Positions 1 to 10,023 of a stretch of 62,526 nt of DNA are shown in pieces. Each line of letters begins with the position of its first letter. The stretch's first letter is position 1. The translations under genes were made by a program, and so were the position numbers. The notes under the pieces are model-generated. The model was not told where the DNA came from. It was given only the letters and a program-made list of their open reading frames with translations, and did no database searches. The DNA lies in assembly GCA_001513025.1 (NCBI GenBank), contig LFRZ01000120.1:23305-85830 (forward strand). The letters are read 5' to 3'. Source of the stretch: Gammaproteobacteria bacterium DTU037 (GTDB taxonomy: Bacteria > Pseudomonadota > Gammaproteobacteria > Pseudomonadales > Pseudomonadaceae).

Positions 1-32
1 GCGGGGCATTTGTTCGTGCAAGCGACGCTAAA

Positions 33-2642
33 TTACACTGCTAATACAGGAATTGACGCTTTCGCGGCAGCTTCTTTGTAAGAGGCAATTTGGTCGAAGC
101 TCAAGTAGCGATACACGTCGGCAGCCATGCTGTCGATGTCTTTCGCGTACTCCATGTACTCTTCAACCGTTGGTAACTTACCAATGATTGAGGCAACAGC
201 TGCAAGCTCAGCGGACGCCAAGAATACGTCAGTGTTGTCGCCCAAACGGTTCGGGAAGTTGCGCGTAGAAGTCGACACGACAGTCGCACCAGTTTCAACA
301 CGTGCCTGGTTACCCATGCACAGTGAGCAGCCTGGCATTTCCATGCGCGCGCCTGCTTTGTTGAAGATGTCGTAGTAACCTTCTTCGGTCAACTGATACT
401 GGTCCATACGGGTTGGTGGTGCTAACCACAGACGTGTTGGCATAGTGCCTTCAACTTTCTGTAGCAGTTTACCTGCCGCGCGGAAGTGACCAATGTTGGT
501 CATGCATGAACCGATGAATACTTCATCAATCTTACGGCCTTGAACATCAGACAGTAAACGTGCATCGTCTGGATCATTTGGTGCGCAAAGGATTGGCTCT
601 TTGATATCAGCTAGATCGATTTCGATCACTGTTGCGTATTCTGCATCAGCATCAGCTGTTAACAATTCAGGCTGAGCTAACCATGCTTCCATGGCTTGAG
701 CGCGACGCTCAATAGTACGTGTATCGCCGTAACCTTCGCCGATCATCCAGCGTAACATAGTGATGTTGGATTTCAGGTATTCAGCAATCACATCTTCTGG
801 CAGCTTAATGGTGCAACCTGCAGCAGAACGCTCAGCCGAGGCGTCAGATAATTCGAACGCTTGCTCAACAGTTAGACCGGTCAGACCTTCGATTTCAAGA
901 ATACGGCCAGAGAAGATGTTCTTCTTGCCTTTTTTCTCAACGGTCAAGTGACCTTCTTTAATCGCGTAGTAAGGAATCGCATGAACAAGGTCACGCAAAG
1001 TGATACCTGGGTTCATTTTACCTTTAAAGCGAACCAGTACTGATTCAGGCATATCCAATGGCATAACGCCAGTGGCTGCGGCGAACGCAACTAGACCAGA
1101 ACCTGCTGGGAAAGAAATACCCATTGGGAAACGGGTGTGTGAGTCACCACCGGTACCAACGGTGTCAGGCAGCAACATACGGTTCAACCAGCTGTGGATG
1201 ATACCGTCGCCTGGACGCAGTGACACACCACCACGGTTCATGATGAAGTCAGGCAATGTGTGATGGGTAATTTCGTCAATTGGTTTTGGGTATGCTGCAG
1301 TGTGGCAGAAGGATTGCATCACTAAATCAGCAGAGAAGCCCAAGCACGCCAAGTCTTTTAACTCGTCACGGGTCATAGGACCAGTAGTGTCTTGCGAACC
1401 CACGGTGGTCATTTTTGGCTCACAGTAAGTGCCAGGACGTACGCCTTGACCTTCTGCTAAGCCACACGCGCGACCGACCATTTTCTGCGCTAAAGTGAAA
1501 CCTTTACCGCTATCAGTTGGTGCAACTGGTTTTTTGAAGAGGTCAGCTGGGCCCATGCCAAGTTCAGCACGTGCTTTGTCAGTCAAGCCACGACCAATGA
1601 TCAATGGAATGCGGCCACCGGCACGCACTTCATCAAGCAGAACGTCAGTTTTCAATTCAAAAGTAGTCACAACTTCATTGTTGTCGTGACGACGTACTTC
1701 ACCTTTGTATGGGTAAACGTCAATCACGTCGCCCATGTTAAGGTCTGTGCAATCGAATTCGATTGGCAGAGCGCCCGCATCTTCCATGGTGTTGTAGAAG
1801 ATTGGTGCAATTTTAGTACCGAAGCAGAAACCGCCAGCGCGCTTGTTAGGTACGTTCGGGATATCGTCACCGAAGAACCACAATACTGAGTTGGTGGCTG
1901 ATTTACGTGAAGAACCGGTACCCACAACATCACCAACGTAGGCAACTGGGAAGCCTTGAGCTTTCAGTGCTTCCATTTGCTTGATTGGGCCGACTGAACC
2001 TGGTGCGTCTGGGGTGATACCATCGCGTTCCATTTTCAACATGGCTAATGCGTGTAATGGAATGTCAGGACGTGACCATGCATCAGGCGCAGGGGATAGG
2101 TCATCCGTGTTGGTTTCGCCCGTTACTTTAAAGACGCTTAAAGTGATTTTTTCTTCTAGTGCTGGACGGGCTTTGAACCACTCGCCTTCAGCCCAAGAGA
2201 GCATGACCGCTTTAGCATTGGCATTGCCTGCTTTAGCTTTTTCAGCAACGTCATGGAACGCATCAAACATTAATAATGTGTGCTTGAGTTCAGCGGCGGC
2301 TAATTCAGATAGTTCTGCATTGTCTAACAGGGCAACCAATGTTTCGATGTTGTAGCCACCTTGCATGGTGCCCAACAATTTAACAGCGTGTGCTTTGTCG
2401 ATCAGTGGTGAAGAGGCTTCACCTTTAGCAATAGCGGATAAGAAACCGGCTTTAACATAAGCGGCTTCGTCAACACCTGCAGGAACGCGATCAGTGATCA
2501 GTTCCAGCAAAAAAGCTTCTTCGCCGGCAGGTGGGTTTTTCAGTAGCTCAACCAAACCTGAGGTTTGTTCGCTAGTGAGTGGCTGAGGGACAATGCCCTG
2601 TTCAGCGCGTTCTGCTACGTGTTTGCGGTAGGCTTCAAGCAC
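33..2642 (-). CDS. acnB: Aconitate hydratase B (bifunctional aconitase / 2-methylisocitrate dehydratase)
   Basis: Cytoplasmic [4Fe-4S] enzyme that interconverts citrate and isocitrate in the TCA cycle; the AcnB family also hydrates 2-methyl-cis-aconitate. The 869 residues match the usual length (E. coli 865) and collinear order: N-terminal HEAT-like domain (about 1-160), swivel domain, then the catalytic domains. The cluster ligands are visible as GSCMTN (about residue 711) and PGCSLCMGN (about 770). The start is GTG at 2642, with GAGG ten bases upstream, and gives the family N-terminus MLEAYRKHV. It is transcribed alone, with a 373-bp hairpin-rich region upstream (separate entries). AcnB proteins that lose the cluster are known to bind mRNA in other bacteria; nothing here tests that. 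Confidence 0.98.
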   Translation of the reverse strand: MLEAYRKHVAERAEQGIVPQPLTSEQTSGLVELLKNPPAGEEAFLLELITDRVPAGVDEAAYVKAGFLSAIAKGEASSPLIDKAHAVKLLGTMQGGYNIETLVALLDNAELSELAAAELKHTLLMFDAFHDVAEKAKAGNANAKAVMLSWAEGEWFKARPALEEKITLSVFKVTGETNTDDLSPAPDAWSRPDIPLHALAMLKMERDGITPDAPGSVGPIKQMEALKAQGFPVAYVGDVVGTGSSRKSATNSVLWFFGDDIPNVPNKRAGGFCFGTKIAPIFYNTMEDAGALPIEFDCTDLNMGDVIDVYPYKGEVRRHDNNEVVTTFELKTDVLLDEVRAGGRIPLIIGRGLTDKARAELGMGPADLFKKPVAPTDSGKGFTLAQKMVGRACGLAEGQGVRPGTYCEPKMTTVGSQDTTGPMTRDELKDLACLGFSADLVMQSFCHTAAYPKPIDEITHHTLPDFIMNRGGVSLRPGDGIIHSWLNRMLLPDTVGTGGDSHTRFPMGISFPAGSGLVAFAAATGVMPLDMPESVLVRFKGKMNPGITLRDLVHAIPYYAIKEGHLTVEKKGKKNIFSGRILEIEGLTGLTVEQAFELSDASAERSAAGCTIKLPEDVIAEYLKSNITMLRWMIGEGYGDTRTIERRAQAMEAWLAQPELLTADADAEYATVIEIDLADIKEPILCAPNDPDDARLLSDVQGRKIDEVFIGSCMTNIGHFRAAGKLLQKVEGTMPTRLWLAPPTRMDQYQLTEEGYYDIFNKAGARMEMPGCSLCMGNQARVETGATVVSTSTRNFPNRLGDNTDVFLASAELAAVASIIGKLPTVEEYMEYAKDIDSMAADVYRYLSFDQIASYKEAAAKASIPVLAV

Positions 2643-2663
2643 AGTATTATATCCTCATCATTG

Positions 2664-2804
2664 GCCCCCAAACAGGAAGGGGCGCTTATCCAGAAGCTGT
2701 TTTCAAAGTGTTGCAGGCACGCGTAATCAGAGCAATGTTGCTTTCGAACATTGCTATTTACGCTGCAGCGATAAGGGTAAAACCCTTTGCGCTTTGAAAA
2801 CAGC
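2664..2804 (-). promoter_or_regulatory. Candidate structured 5' leader of acnB
   Basis: On the acnB-sense strand a perfect 13-bp inverted repeat (CTTTGAAAACAGC at 2792-2804 with GCTGTTTTCAAAG at 2696-2708) closes a domain. It holds a 6-bp hairpin (2773-2787), a 10-bp palindrome (2761-2770, CGCTGCAGCG) and a 9-bp perfect hairpin (2731-2755). Nearer the start codon a GC-rich hairpin (2664-2683) carries CUGUUU in its loop, complementary to the AAACAG of the closing stem, so the two pairings exclude each other. This resembles a riboswitch or other switchable leader. I recognise no known class, and both function and transcription start are inference. Confidence 0.45.
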
Positions 2805-2837
2805 CTCGATTATTGGACGTGGTTGCCTAAAATGGCG

Positions 2838-2947
2838 GGCTTATTCTAAGCCACAAGCACTAAAAAGTTAAGGGGCATTCACTGTTTTGCAGTGTGTTTT
2901 ATATGTTAGACCTTGGGCTAACATGCTTTTTGCGCTCGTTTGCGAGC
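2838..2947. repeat. Cluster of four short inverted repeats between acnB and uspE
   Basis: Four perfect small inverted repeats follow each other: 2838-2852 (GGCTTA/TAAGCC), 2880-2894 (CACTG/CAGTG), 2903-2924 (ATGTTAG/CTAACAT, followed by T5 on the plus strand) and 2934-2947 (GCTCG/CGAGC). They lie upstream of the acnB leader and downstream of the uspE terminator. They could be acnB promoter operators or further leader structure. No coding signal is visible. Confidence 0.5.
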
Positions 2948-2965
2948 AATAGCGCTAGGGCAGAT

Positions 2966-3005
2966 CAATATAAATAGCCACTCAAAAACACATTGAGCGG
3001 CTATT
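2966..3005 (-). terminator. Rho-independent terminator of uspE
   Basis: Hairpin AATAGCC..TCA / TGA..GGCTATT at 2973-3005 with one internal mismatch, just beyond the uspE stop. On the minus strand it is followed by a weak U-rich stretch. Confidence 0.6.
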
Positions 3006-3015
3006 AACAGGCTGC

Positions 3016-3876
3016 TTAACCTTCAAGTTGACTTTCTAAGTGACGCATTACATGGTCAGGTTTCAATACCAATACATCGGTTTCAACCGCATCGAGTACC
3101 ACTTCTGCCGTATTACCAATTAATGCACCGGATAAGCCGGTGCGTGCCACCGTACCAATCACGGTGACAACTGCATCAAGTTCTTTGGCCATGGATGGAA
3201 TTAAAACATCCGCTGGACCTTCTTTGATATGCATTTGTCCCTCTTCCAGTTCAAACTCTTTAACAAAGCTGGCACATTGCTCACGGTAACGCGCTTCGAT
3301 GGTTTCACGCAGTTGGAAGGTTGGATCAGAAGCCGAGAGCATCGGTGATGGGTGTGCGGTAAAAACATGCATGGTCGCTTTAGCAATCGATGCCACTTCA
3401 AAGGCATTACTGATCAGGCTAGCGTGCAAGGCTTTGTGCTCGGCACTGCTATTACCCACGTCGACTGCGACCAGGATCGAACCTTCAGTCCAAGGGCGAT
3501 TGGTTTTCGCGATTAGAACTGGACTAGGGCAGTAGCGCAGCAGTTTCCAGTCATCGGGCGTGAGTAGGGCACGCTTAAGCGGGTTCTCCGGGAAGTGTTG
3601 CTTAATCACTAGGCCGCAACTTTCTTCCTGTTGTACTTGGATAATGGTTTCATGAAAGCTTTCATGCCACGCTTGTTGGGTGGTCACCTCATAACCGTCT
3701 TCTCTAAGCTCGCGTGCGGCATCTGCCAAATATTGACTGTGCTCGCCACGCTTATCACAAACCAGTAAGTGCAGGCGCGATTGAGTGACCCCAGCAATTA
3801 ACTTGGCACGTTTGAGTGCCAACCCTTCTGGTTGGTTGGGGGTCATAACCACCAATATACTGCGGATCGCTTGCAT
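3016..3876 (-). CDS. uspE: Tandem-domain universal stress protein (UspE-like)
   Basis: Cytoplasmic stress protein of 286 residues made of two fused Usp domains (about 1-145 and 150-280), the UspE architecture. The C-terminal half carries GTVARTGLSGALIGNTAEVV, close to E. coli UspE. The second glycine of the classical Usp ATP motif is alanine, so ATP binding in that domain is uncertain. The ATG start has a good GGGAGA ribosome site. It diverges from miaE. A TTGAT-N4-GTCAA box lies 74-87 bp upstream of the start, which fits known ANR control of usp-type genes in Pseudomonas aeruginosa under low oxygen. Confidence 0.88.
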   Translation of the reverse strand: MQAIRSILVVMTPNQPEGLALKRAKLIAGVTQSRLHLLVCDKRGEHSQYLADAARELREDGYEVTTQQAWHESFHETIIQVQQEESCGLVIKQHFPENPLKRALLTPDDWKLLRYCPSPVLIAKTNRPWTEGSILVAVDVGNSSAEHKALHASLISNAFEVASIAKATMHVFTAHPSPMLSASDPTFQLRETIEARYREQCASFVKEFELEEGQMHIKEGPADVLIPSMAKELDAVVTVIGTVARTGLSGALIGNTAEVVLDAVETDVLVLKPDHVMRHLESQLEG

Positions 3877-3949
3877 GTGTTTCTCCCTGCGTTTTTAGAA
3901 TATGAATATCTGTATTGATTAGAATGCCAGCTTTATAGGCCGCTGGATA

Positions 3950-3963
3950 TTGATGCTTGTCAA
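3950..3963. promoter_or_regulatory. ANR/FNR-like box upstream of uspE
   Basis: TTGATGCTTGTCAA matches the FNR/ANR consensus TTGAT-N4-ATCAA at 9 of 10 defined positions. Its centre is about 45 bp upstream of the transcription start implied by a possible minus-strand -10 (TCTAAT, 3923-3918), near the position expected of a class II activator site. Confidence 0.6.
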
Positions 3964-3995
3964 GCAACAAGGCTGGCGGTTCTAGCGTTGCTCCG

Positions 3996-4001
3996 TATAA
4001 T
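3996..4001 (+). promoter_or_regulatory. Perfect -10 hexamer of the miaE promoter
   Basis: TATAAT at 3996-4001 overlaps an in-frame upstream ATG (4000). If it is the -10, transcription begins near 4008, so translation must start downstream, supporting the miaE start at 4036. No convincing -35 is seen; the ANR-like box lies about 35 bp upstream. Confidence 0.5.
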
Positions 4002-4035
4002 GGCGCACATTCATCATCGCCTCCAGTACCTGTCT

Positions 4036-4677
4036 ATGTTAATACCTGAAATTGAAGCTTTTTTACAGTGTCAAACCCCTCAGAGTTGGGTTGAGTGTGC
4101 GCTCGACCACCCCGAGGAACTCTTGCTTGATCACGCCAATTGCGAAAAAAAGGCTGCTGGCACCGCGCTAAGCTTGATGTTTCGTTATGCTGAGCGCGAA
4201 GATATGCAGCAGTACCTCTCCCGTTTAGCGCGTGAGGAATTGCGTCATTTTGAGCAAGTAACCGCACTCATGAAAAAGCGTGGCATAGGTTATCGTCAGC
4301 TCGGCCCTTCACATTATGCGCAGCGCTTGCATCAGCACATTGCCAAGCAAGAGCCGGACAAGATGATTGATAGTTTAATTGTCTTGGCATTTATCGAGGC
4401 GCGTTCTTGCGAGCGTTTTTACCGCTTAGCACCCTATTTAGATGAGGAGCTTGGTCGCTTTTATACTTCGTTGCTGAAATCGGAGTCACGCCATTTTGAA
4501 GGCTACTTACGTATGGCCGAGCTGTATGCTAAACAGCCTATCGACGAGCGCGTCGCGTTTTTTGCTGAAGTTGAGCGTGAAGCGATCTTGACTGAAGATG
4601 CGGTATTTAGATTTCACAGTGGCGTGCCGAAGCCATTGGACCATTCAGCCTCGCCGACTCGCGCCGTGGAGCGCTAA
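4036..4677 (+). CDS. miaE: tRNA-(ms2io6A) hydroxylase (tRNA 2-methylthio-N6-isopentenyladenosine-37 hydroxylase)
   Basis: Nonheme diiron monooxygenase that hydroxylates the isopentenyl group of ms2i6A37 in tRNAs, using O2. The ferritin-like four-helix pattern is visible: [13 protein letters not shown] early, REELRHFE (ExxH), then EARSCERFY and KSESRHFE (ExxH), which are the diiron ligands. From the ATG at 4036 the protein has 213 residues and begins [10 protein letters not shown] as in Pseudomonas MiaE. Upstream TTG (3988) and ATG (4000) codons are in frame but precede or overlap the putative -10. The stop overlaps the convergent lpxH stop by 4 bp. Confidence 0.9.
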   Translation: MLIPEIEAFLQCQTPQSWVECALDHPEELLLDHANCEKKAAGTALSLMFRYAEREDMQQYLSRLAREELRHFEQVTALMKKRGIGYRQLGPSHYAQRLHQHIAKQEPDKMIDSLIVLAFIEARSCERFYRLAPYLDEELGRFYTSLLKSESRHFEGYLRMAELYAKQPIDERVAFFAEVEREAILTEDAVFRFHSGVPKPLDHSASPTRAVER

Positions 4678-5405
4678 ACGGCTGCGCTTGTGGCGGTAAA
4701 TGGCAGTGTTTGTAGGGTTAACTGTTTGGCGCTGGCTTCGATATACCAGCCTTGAGTATCCCAGTCACCTAAGACAATACGCTGTTTGTCGTCGGCTAAG
4801 TTGTGGATAGCGGGGCGGTGGGTGTGGCCGTGAATTAATGTACGCACTTTATATCGCGCCATCACGCGGGTCACTTCTTCTGCATTGACATCGGTAATGT
4901 CGCTGGCTTTCATGCGTGTGCTGGTTTTACTCTTTTGGCGCAAATCACCAGCTAAACGTTGTCTTTTATGTAAAGGCAAGTTGCGCAATATAAATAAAAT
5001 CAAAGGGTTACGTAAGACTCTTCGTAATCTAATGTAACTTCTATCACTGGTGCACAAACTGTCGCCATGCATCAATAGCACCGGTTCGCCAGCCAATTGC
5101 ACAAGGCTTGGGTCTTTAAGCAAGGTGCAGTCAGCCAGCTGGCAAAAGTCATCACCGATTAAAAAATCACGATTGCCGTGCATTAAATAAATCTGCGTGC
5201 CGCTGGCCGCGACGGCACTGAGCGCCTCAGCAATTGAGCGCTGAAAGGGCGTCATGGCGTCGTCGCCAATCCACACTTCAAAAAAGTCGCCCAAAATATA
5301 CAACGCTTGTGCCTGTTTAGCCTGCTGCTGAAGAAACGCAAGGAACGCGCCGGTAATATCCGGGCGCTCCTCGTGCAAGTGCAAATCAGAAATCAGTAGA
5401 ATCAC
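4674..5405 (-). CDS. lpxH: UDP-2,3-diacylglucosamine diphosphatase
   Basis: Peripheral membrane calcineurin-like phosphoesterase of lipid A synthesis: cleaves UDP-2,3-diacylglucosamine to lipid X and UMP. All metallophosphatase motifs are present in 243 residues: ISDLHL (residues 5-10), [15 protein letters not shown], a central HGD and the C-terminal HGHTHRP. The start is GTG at 5405, overlapping the ppiB stop (GTGA), so ppiB and lpxH are translationally coupled, as in Pseudomonas. Confidence 0.97.
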   Translation of the reverse strand: MILLISDLHLHEERPDITGAFLAFLQQQAKQAQALYILGDFFEVWIGDDAMTPFQRSIAEALSAVAASGTQIYLMHGNRDFLIGDDFCQLADCTLLKDPSLVQLAGEPVLLMHGDSLCTSDRSYIRLRRVLRNPLILFILRNLPLHKRQRLAGDLRQKSKTSTRMKASDITDVNAEEVTRVMARYKVRTLIHGHTHRPAIHNLADDKQRIVLGDWDTQGWYIEASAKQLTLQTLPFTATSAAV

Positions 5406-5896
5406 TCAACGATCTCGGCTTTTTCGATAATGACAGCATCGCGCGGTACATCTTGGTGGCCGCCTTTGCTGGTGGTTGCAACATTTTTAATTGCATCAAC
5501 CACGTCCATGCCTTCAACCACTTCACCAAATACAGTGTAGCCCCAACCCTGAGTGGTCGGTGCGCTATGGTCTAGGAAGTCGTTGTCTTTAACGTTAATA
5601 AAGAACTGCGCTGAAGCTGAATGTGGCTCCATGGTGCGCGCCATCGCAATGGTACCTAGCTTGTTAGAAACACCGTTGTTGGCTTCGTTTTTGATGCTGT
5701 TACGAGTTTTTTGTTCTTTCATGTTGCTATCAAAACCACCCCCTTGGATCATAAAGTTGCTGATCACACGGTGGAAGATGGTGTTGTCATAGTGGCCGTC
5801 TTTAACGTACTGAATAAAGTTGGCTACAGTTTCTGGTGCTTTGTCAGCAAAGAGTTGTAAAGTGATCACGCCGTGGTTGGTGTGTAATTTAATCAT
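5402..5896 (-). CDS. ppiB: Cyclophilin-type peptidyl-prolyl cis-trans isomerase B
   Basis: Cytoplasmic cyclophilin that isomerises X-Pro bonds; 164 residues with no signal peptide. The active-site signature [13 protein letters not shown] (the catalytic Arg lies in FHRV) and the AMART segment are clear. It is the first gene of ppiB-lpxH, with ATG start and GGAT eight bases upstream. It diverges from glnS across 123 bp. Confidence 0.97.
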   Translation of the reverse strand: MIKLHTNHGVITLQLFADKAPETVANFIQYVKDGHYDNTIFHRVISNFMIQGGGFDSNMKEQKTRNSIKNEANNGVSNKLGTIAMARTMEPHSASAQFFINVKDNDFLDHSAPTTQGWGYTVFGEVVEGMDVVDAIKNVATTSKGGHQDVPRDAVIIEKAEIVE

Positions 5897-6019
5897 TGAG
5901 TTAATCCATAGATGCTAAAAAGTCATAGACCTGTCAGAGAGGTGTCAGGTTCGGGTATGATAAGCACTTTATTTGAGCCAGCCTACCCATAATAGCCAGT
6001 AATGAGTATTTAACAGCCC

Positions 6020-7705
6020 ATGAGCACGTCTGATTCTTCCGTTAATGTCGCCGCGAACTTTCTTCGTCCTATTCTTGAAGCTGATTTAGAGTCAGGTAAG
6101 CACAGTAGTATTGTGACGCGCTTTCCACCTGAACCTAACGGTTACTTGCATATTGGCCATGCCAAATCGATCTGTCTAAACTTTGGTATGGCCAAAGAGT
6201 TAGGCGGTGTCTGTCATCTGCGTTTTGATGACACCAACCCGGCTAAAGAAGAGCAAGAATACATCGATGCTATTAAATACGATGTGAACTGGTTGGGCTT
6301 TCAGTGGGATGGTGATGTGCGTTACGCTTCGGATTACTTCGAGCAGCTGTATGCATGGGCCGTTTATTTAGTTGAGCAGGGCCAAGCTTATGTCTGTGAT
6401 TTATCCCCTGAGCAAGGTCGTGAATACCGTGGCAGCTTAACTGAACCAGGTAAAAATAGCCCATTCCGTGAGCGCAGTGTCAGCGAGAATTTAGATTTGC
6501 TCGCTCGTATGCGTGCCGGTGAGTTTCCTGATGGTGCGCGTGCGTTGCGCGCCAAGATTGATATGGCTTCACCGAATATGAATCTGCGTGATCCTATTCT
6601 GTACCGTATCCGTCATGCTCATCACCACCAAACTGGAGATGCATGGTGCATCTACCCAAGTTATGACTTTACCCACGGCCAGTCAGATGCCATTGAGCGT
6701 GTCACACATTCCATTTGCACCTTGGAATTTGAAGACCATCGCCCATTGTATGAGTGGTTTTTAGAGCAATTACCGGTTCCAGCTAAACCACGCCAGTATG
6801 AGTTTGCCCGTTTAAATCTCAACTACACAGTGACCAGTAAGCGCAAACTGAAGCTGTTGGTGGATGATAATCATGTCACCGGCTGGGATGATCCACGCAT
6901 GTCGACCATCAGTGGTTTCCGTCGTCGTGGCTATACCGCTGCCTCCATTCGCAACTTCTGCGACATGATTGGGGTGAACCGCGCCGGTGGTGTAGTTGAT
7001 TTAGGCATGCTGGAATTTTGCATTCGTGAAGATTTGGATAGCAGTGCATCGCGCGCCATGTGTGTACTCAAGCCGCTTAAAGTCGTGATTACTAACTACC
7101 CAGAAGAACAACAACAGACTTTGCACTTGCCGCGTCACCCTAAGCGTGACATTGGCCTGCGCGAGTTGCCTTTTGCCCGTGAAATCTATATTGATGCCAG
7201 CGACTATGAAGAAAATCCACCTAAGGGCTATAAGCGTTTAGTGCCAGGTGGTGAAGTACGTTTGCGCGGCAGCTATGTGATTCGCGCCGATGAAGCGATT
7301 CGTGATGCTGAAGGCAATATTGTTGAGCTGCATTGTTCGTACGATACTGAAACTTTAGGCAAAAACCCAGAAGGGCGTAAAGTCAAAGGGGTGATTCACT
7401 GGGTACCTGCGGCGCAAAGCGTTGAGTGTGAAGTACGTCTGTACGATCGCTTATTTAAAACCGCTAACCCTGATAAAAGTGAGGATGGCGAGACCAGCGG
7501 ATCCTTCCTCGACAATATCAACCCTGAGTCATTAGTGGTATTAACAGGCTGCCGCGCTGAGCCGTCTTTATTGCAGGCGCAGGTCGGTGAGAATTTCCAA
7601 TTTGAGCGCGAAGGTTACTTTTGCCTCGACAGCCGTGACAGCAAGCCGGATACATTGGTATTTAACCGTACTGTGACTTTGCGTGATTCGTGGGGGCAAG
7701 CATGA
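6020..7705 (+). CDS. glnS: Glutaminyl-tRNA synthetase
   Basis: Class I aminoacyl-tRNA synthetase charging tRNA-Gln. The HIGH motif is seen in [15 protein letters not shown] near residue 45. The KMSKS-equivalent loop reads VTSKRKL, a variant also known in the family. C-terminal beta-barrel anticodon-binding domains follow; the total of 561 residues is typical. Its TGA overlaps the cysS ATG (ATGA), forming a glnS-cysS operon as in Pseudomonas. Confidence 0.98.
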   Translation: MSTSDSSVNVAANFLRPILEADLESGKHSSIVTRFPPEPNGYLHIGHAKSICLNFGMAKELGGVCHLRFDDTNPAKEEQEYIDAIKYDVNWLGFQWDGDVRYASDYFEQLYAWAVYLVEQGQAYVCDLSPEQGREYRGSLTEPGKNSPFRERSVSENLDLLARMRAGEFPDGARALRAKIDMASPNMNLRDPILYRIRHAHHHQTGDAWCIYPSYDFTHGQSDAIERVTHSICTLEFEDHRPLYEWFLEQLPVPAKPRQYEFARLNLNYTVTSKRKLKLLVDDNHVTGWDDPRMSTISGFRRRGYTAASIRNFCDMIGVNRAGGVVDLGMLEFCIREDLDSSASRAMCVLKPLKVVITNYPEEQQQTLHLPRHPKRDIGLRELPFAREIYIDASDYEENPPKGYKRLVPGGEVRLRGSYVIRADEAIRDAEGNIVELHCSYDTETLGKNPEGRKVKGVIHWVPAAQSVECEVRLYDRLFKTANPDKSEDGETSGSFLDNINPESLVVLTGCRAEPSLLQAQVGENFQFEREGYFCLDSRDSKPDTLVFNRTVTLRDSWGQA

Positions 7706-9090
7706 GTTTAACTATTTATAACACCCTGACTAAACGTAAAGAGCCGCTGCAGCCGTTAGAAGGCAAGCATGTGCGCATGTATGTCTGCGGCATGACCGTG
7801 TATGACTACTGCCATATTGGTCATGCACGGGTGATGGTGGCTTTTGATGTGGTGACGCGCTGGTTACGCCACCGTGGCTACGACGTCACTTATGTGCGCA
7901 ATATCACGGACATTGACGACAAGATCATTCGCCGTGCGCAAGAAAACAACGAACCATTTGAGCAGTTGGTTGAGCGTATGATTGCCGCGATGCATGAAGA
8001 TGAAGCCCGTTTAAATGTGCTGCGTCCCGATCAGGAGCCACGTGCCACCGGTCACATTGATGGCATGTTTAAGATGATCCAAACCTTGATTGATAAAGGG
8101 TTTGCTTATGCCGCGGAGAATGGTGATGTGTACTATCGTGTGGCTAAGTTTGTCGGTTACGGCAAATTATCACGGCGCAATATCAATGATTTAAAAATTG
8201 GTGCGCGCATCGAAATCGATGAGTCGAAAGAAGACCCTCTGGATTTTGTCCTGTGGAAAGCGGCTAAACCCGGTGAGCCAAGCTGGCAGTCACCCTGGGG
8301 CGCAGGCCGTCCAGGCTGGCACATTGAATGCTCAGTGATGTCGACCTGCTGCCTAGGCGACAGCTTTGACATCCATGGTGGCGGTCCAGACCTGGTCTTT
8401 CCGCACCATGAAAATGAAATCGCACAAAGTGAAGCAGCGACCGGAAAGCAATATGCCACCACTTGGATGCATGCTGGTGCGGTGCGCGTCGATGGCGAGA
8501 AGATGTCCAAATCCTTGGGTAATTTCTTCACCATTCGTGATGTCTTGGAAAAGTATCACCCAGAAGTGGTGCGCTATCTTTTAGTGGCGAGCCATTACCG
8601 CAGTGCGATTAACTATTCTGAAGATAACTTGCGCGAAGCCAAATCAGCACTCGAGCGTTTTTACCTGACGTTAAAAGGTCTGGAGATCGTTCCAGCAGTT
8701 GGTGGTGAAGTCTTTGTTGAGCGCTTTACCAAAGCGATGGATGATGACTTTAATGCGCCTGAAGCCTGTTCAGTACTGTTTGAGATGGCACGTGAAGTGA
8801 ACCGCCTCGACAAGCAAGATCATGCTGCCGCTGCAGGCTTAGCCGCGCGGATGAAAGAGTTGGCAGCGGTGCTGGGTATTTTACAGCTTGAACCCAACGC
8901 CTTCTTACAAGCCGGTGCAGAAAAACGTGTGGATGCTGCACAGGTTGAAGCATTGATCGCTGCACGTTTGGCCGCGCGTCAAAATAAAGAATGGGCTGAA
9001 TCCGATCACATTCGTGACGAACTGACGGCTTTGGGCATCGTTTTAGAAGATGGCAAAGACGGCACAGGCTGGCGTTTTGCTGATCAGTGA
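7702..9090 (+). CDS. cysS: Cysteinyl-tRNA synthetase
   Basis: Class I zinc-dependent aminoacyl-tRNA synthetase. Visible are the zinc ligands [15 protein letters not shown] and the [10 protein letters not shown] histidines, HIGH as CHIGHAR, and [10 protein letters not shown]. The start is the ATG at 7702, overlapping the glnS stop behind GGGGG, giving 462 residues. An in-frame codon at 7690 lies inside glnS and is not needed. A 13-bp perfect hairpin follows the gene. Confidence 0.98.
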   Translation: MSLTIYNTLTKRKEPLQPLEGKHVRMYVCGMTVYDYCHIGHARVMVAFDVVTRWLRHRGYDVTYVRNITDIDDKIIRRAQENNEPFEQLVERMIAAMHEDEARLNVLRPDQEPRATGHIDGMFKMIQTLIDKGFAYAAENGDVYYRVAKFVGYGKLSRRNINDLKIGARIEIDESKEDPLDFVLWKAAKPGEPSWQSPWGAGRPGWHIECSVMSTCCLGDSFDIHGGGPDLVFPHHENEIAQSEAATGKQYATTWMHAGAVRVDGEKMSKSLGNFFTIRDVLEKYHPEVVRYLLVASHYRSAINYSEDNLREAKSALERFYLTLKGLEIVPAVGGEVFVERFTKAMDDDFNAPEACSVLFEMAREVNRLDKQDHAAAAGLAARMKELAAVLGILQLEPNAFLQAGAEKRVDAAQVEALIAARLAARQNKEWAESDHIRDELTALGIVLEDGKDGTGWRFADQ

Positions 9091-9099
9091 TCGCTGAGT

Positions 9100-9136
9100 T
9101 GATGTTGCACGAGATCTATACTGTCGTGCAACATCA
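9100..9136 (+). terminator. Hairpin after cysS
   Basis: Perfect 13-bp inverted repeat TGATGTTGCACGA (9100-9112) / TCGTGCAACATCA (9124-9136) with an 11-base loop, ten bases after the cysS stop. There is no proper T-run, so it may be a transcript-stabilising hairpin or a weak terminator. Confidence 0.55.
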
Positions 9137-9178
9137 GCACATTTATTGTGTATTTAAATGACAAGATTGGAGAGCACT

Positions 9179-9922
9179 ATGCAGCATTTTTTTAATACCT
9201 CCGTACGCTGCATGCTAAGCACGATGCTGATAGCAGGATGCTTAAGCCTTTCATATTCAGCTGTGGCCGCGGAGGCTGATAACTACGATGACAGCTGGGA
9301 AGATTTTGGGGAAAATGAAGATCCATGGGAAAATGCCAACCGTGCGATTTTCCGTTTCAATGATGCAGTCGATCGCTGGGCTCTAAAGCCTATAGCGCAG
9401 GGTTATCAAAAAATCACCCCTGATGTGCTCGAAGACGGCATACATAATGTTTTTCGTAATGTCGGCGAGGTGAAAAATCTGGCTAATAATGTGCTGCAAT
9501 TGAAGCTGCATGATGCCGGTGTTGATACCGCTCGCTTTATGTTTAACAGCACTTTCGGCGTTTTGGGCTTTTTTGATGTTGCGACGAAAATGGGCTTGCA
9601 GCGTAACGATGAAGACTTTGGTCAGACCTTGGGCGCTTGGGGGGTGAAAAGCGGTCCTTATGTGGTATTGCCACTGTTAGGTCCAAGCACTGTACGTGAC
9701 ACTGTGGCTCTGTATCCGGACACTTATGTTAGCACTTACCGTTATGTTAATGATGTGCCTGTGCGTAACAGCATGTTTGCTTTAAATGTTGTCGATACGC
9801 GGGCAAAGTTATTATCAGCTGAGCGGTTAATCAGTGGTGACAAGTACCGTTTCATTCGCAATGCGTATTTGCAGAACCGTGAGTTCCGAGTGCTTGACGG
9901 TAATGTGGTGGATGATTTTTAG
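9179..9922 (+). CDS. mlaA: MlaA/VacJ-family outer-membrane lipid asymmetry protein
   Basis: Component of the Mla pathway, which removes surface phospholipids from the outer membrane; acts with OmpC-type porins and the periplasmic MlaC. The VacJ signature is clear: DPWENANRAIFRFND, then long amphipathic helices and the GPYVVLPLLGPSTVRD motif. The start at 9179 has GGAGAG upstream and leaves 247 residues; the ATG at 9158 precedes that ribosome site. The leader contains LIAGC (possible lipobox) and AVAA-E (possible signal peptidase I site). No other mla genes are nearby. Confidence 0.92.
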   Translation: MQHFFNTSVRCMLSTMLIAGCLSLSYSAVAAEADNYDDSWEDFGENEDPWENANRAIFRFNDAVDRWALKPIAQGYQKITPDVLEDGIHNVFRNVGEVKNLANNVLQLKLHDAGVDTARFMFNSTFGVLGFFDVATKMGLQRNDEDFGQTLGAWGVKSGPYVVLPLLGPSTVRDTVALYPDTYVSTYRYVNDVPVRNSMFALNVVDTRAKLLSAERLISGDKYRFIRNAYLQNREFRVLDGNVVDDF

Positions 9923-10023
9923 TCTTAGATGATGAGCGCATGTTGCTAGAGCAGAGAACCCTTGAATCAGTGTGGCGATAAGAGTACCTTTTGCGCTTAA
10001 ACACTATTAATGATTTATAAGTA

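Noticed and set aside
2696-2804. The 13-bp inverted repeat as ends of a MITE-like element
   Set aside because: No target-site duplication at its borders and no second copy seen in the window; the leader-structure reading is simpler.
3988-4035. Longer miaE reading from TTG 3988 or ATG 4000
   Set aside because: These codons precede or overlap a perfect -10 hexamer, lack a ribosome site and do not match the family N-terminus.
6836-6850. VTSKRK instead of MSKRK in GlnS as a defective KMSKS loop
   Set aside because: The serine and lysine that matter are kept, and variation at the first position is known; not evidence of loss.
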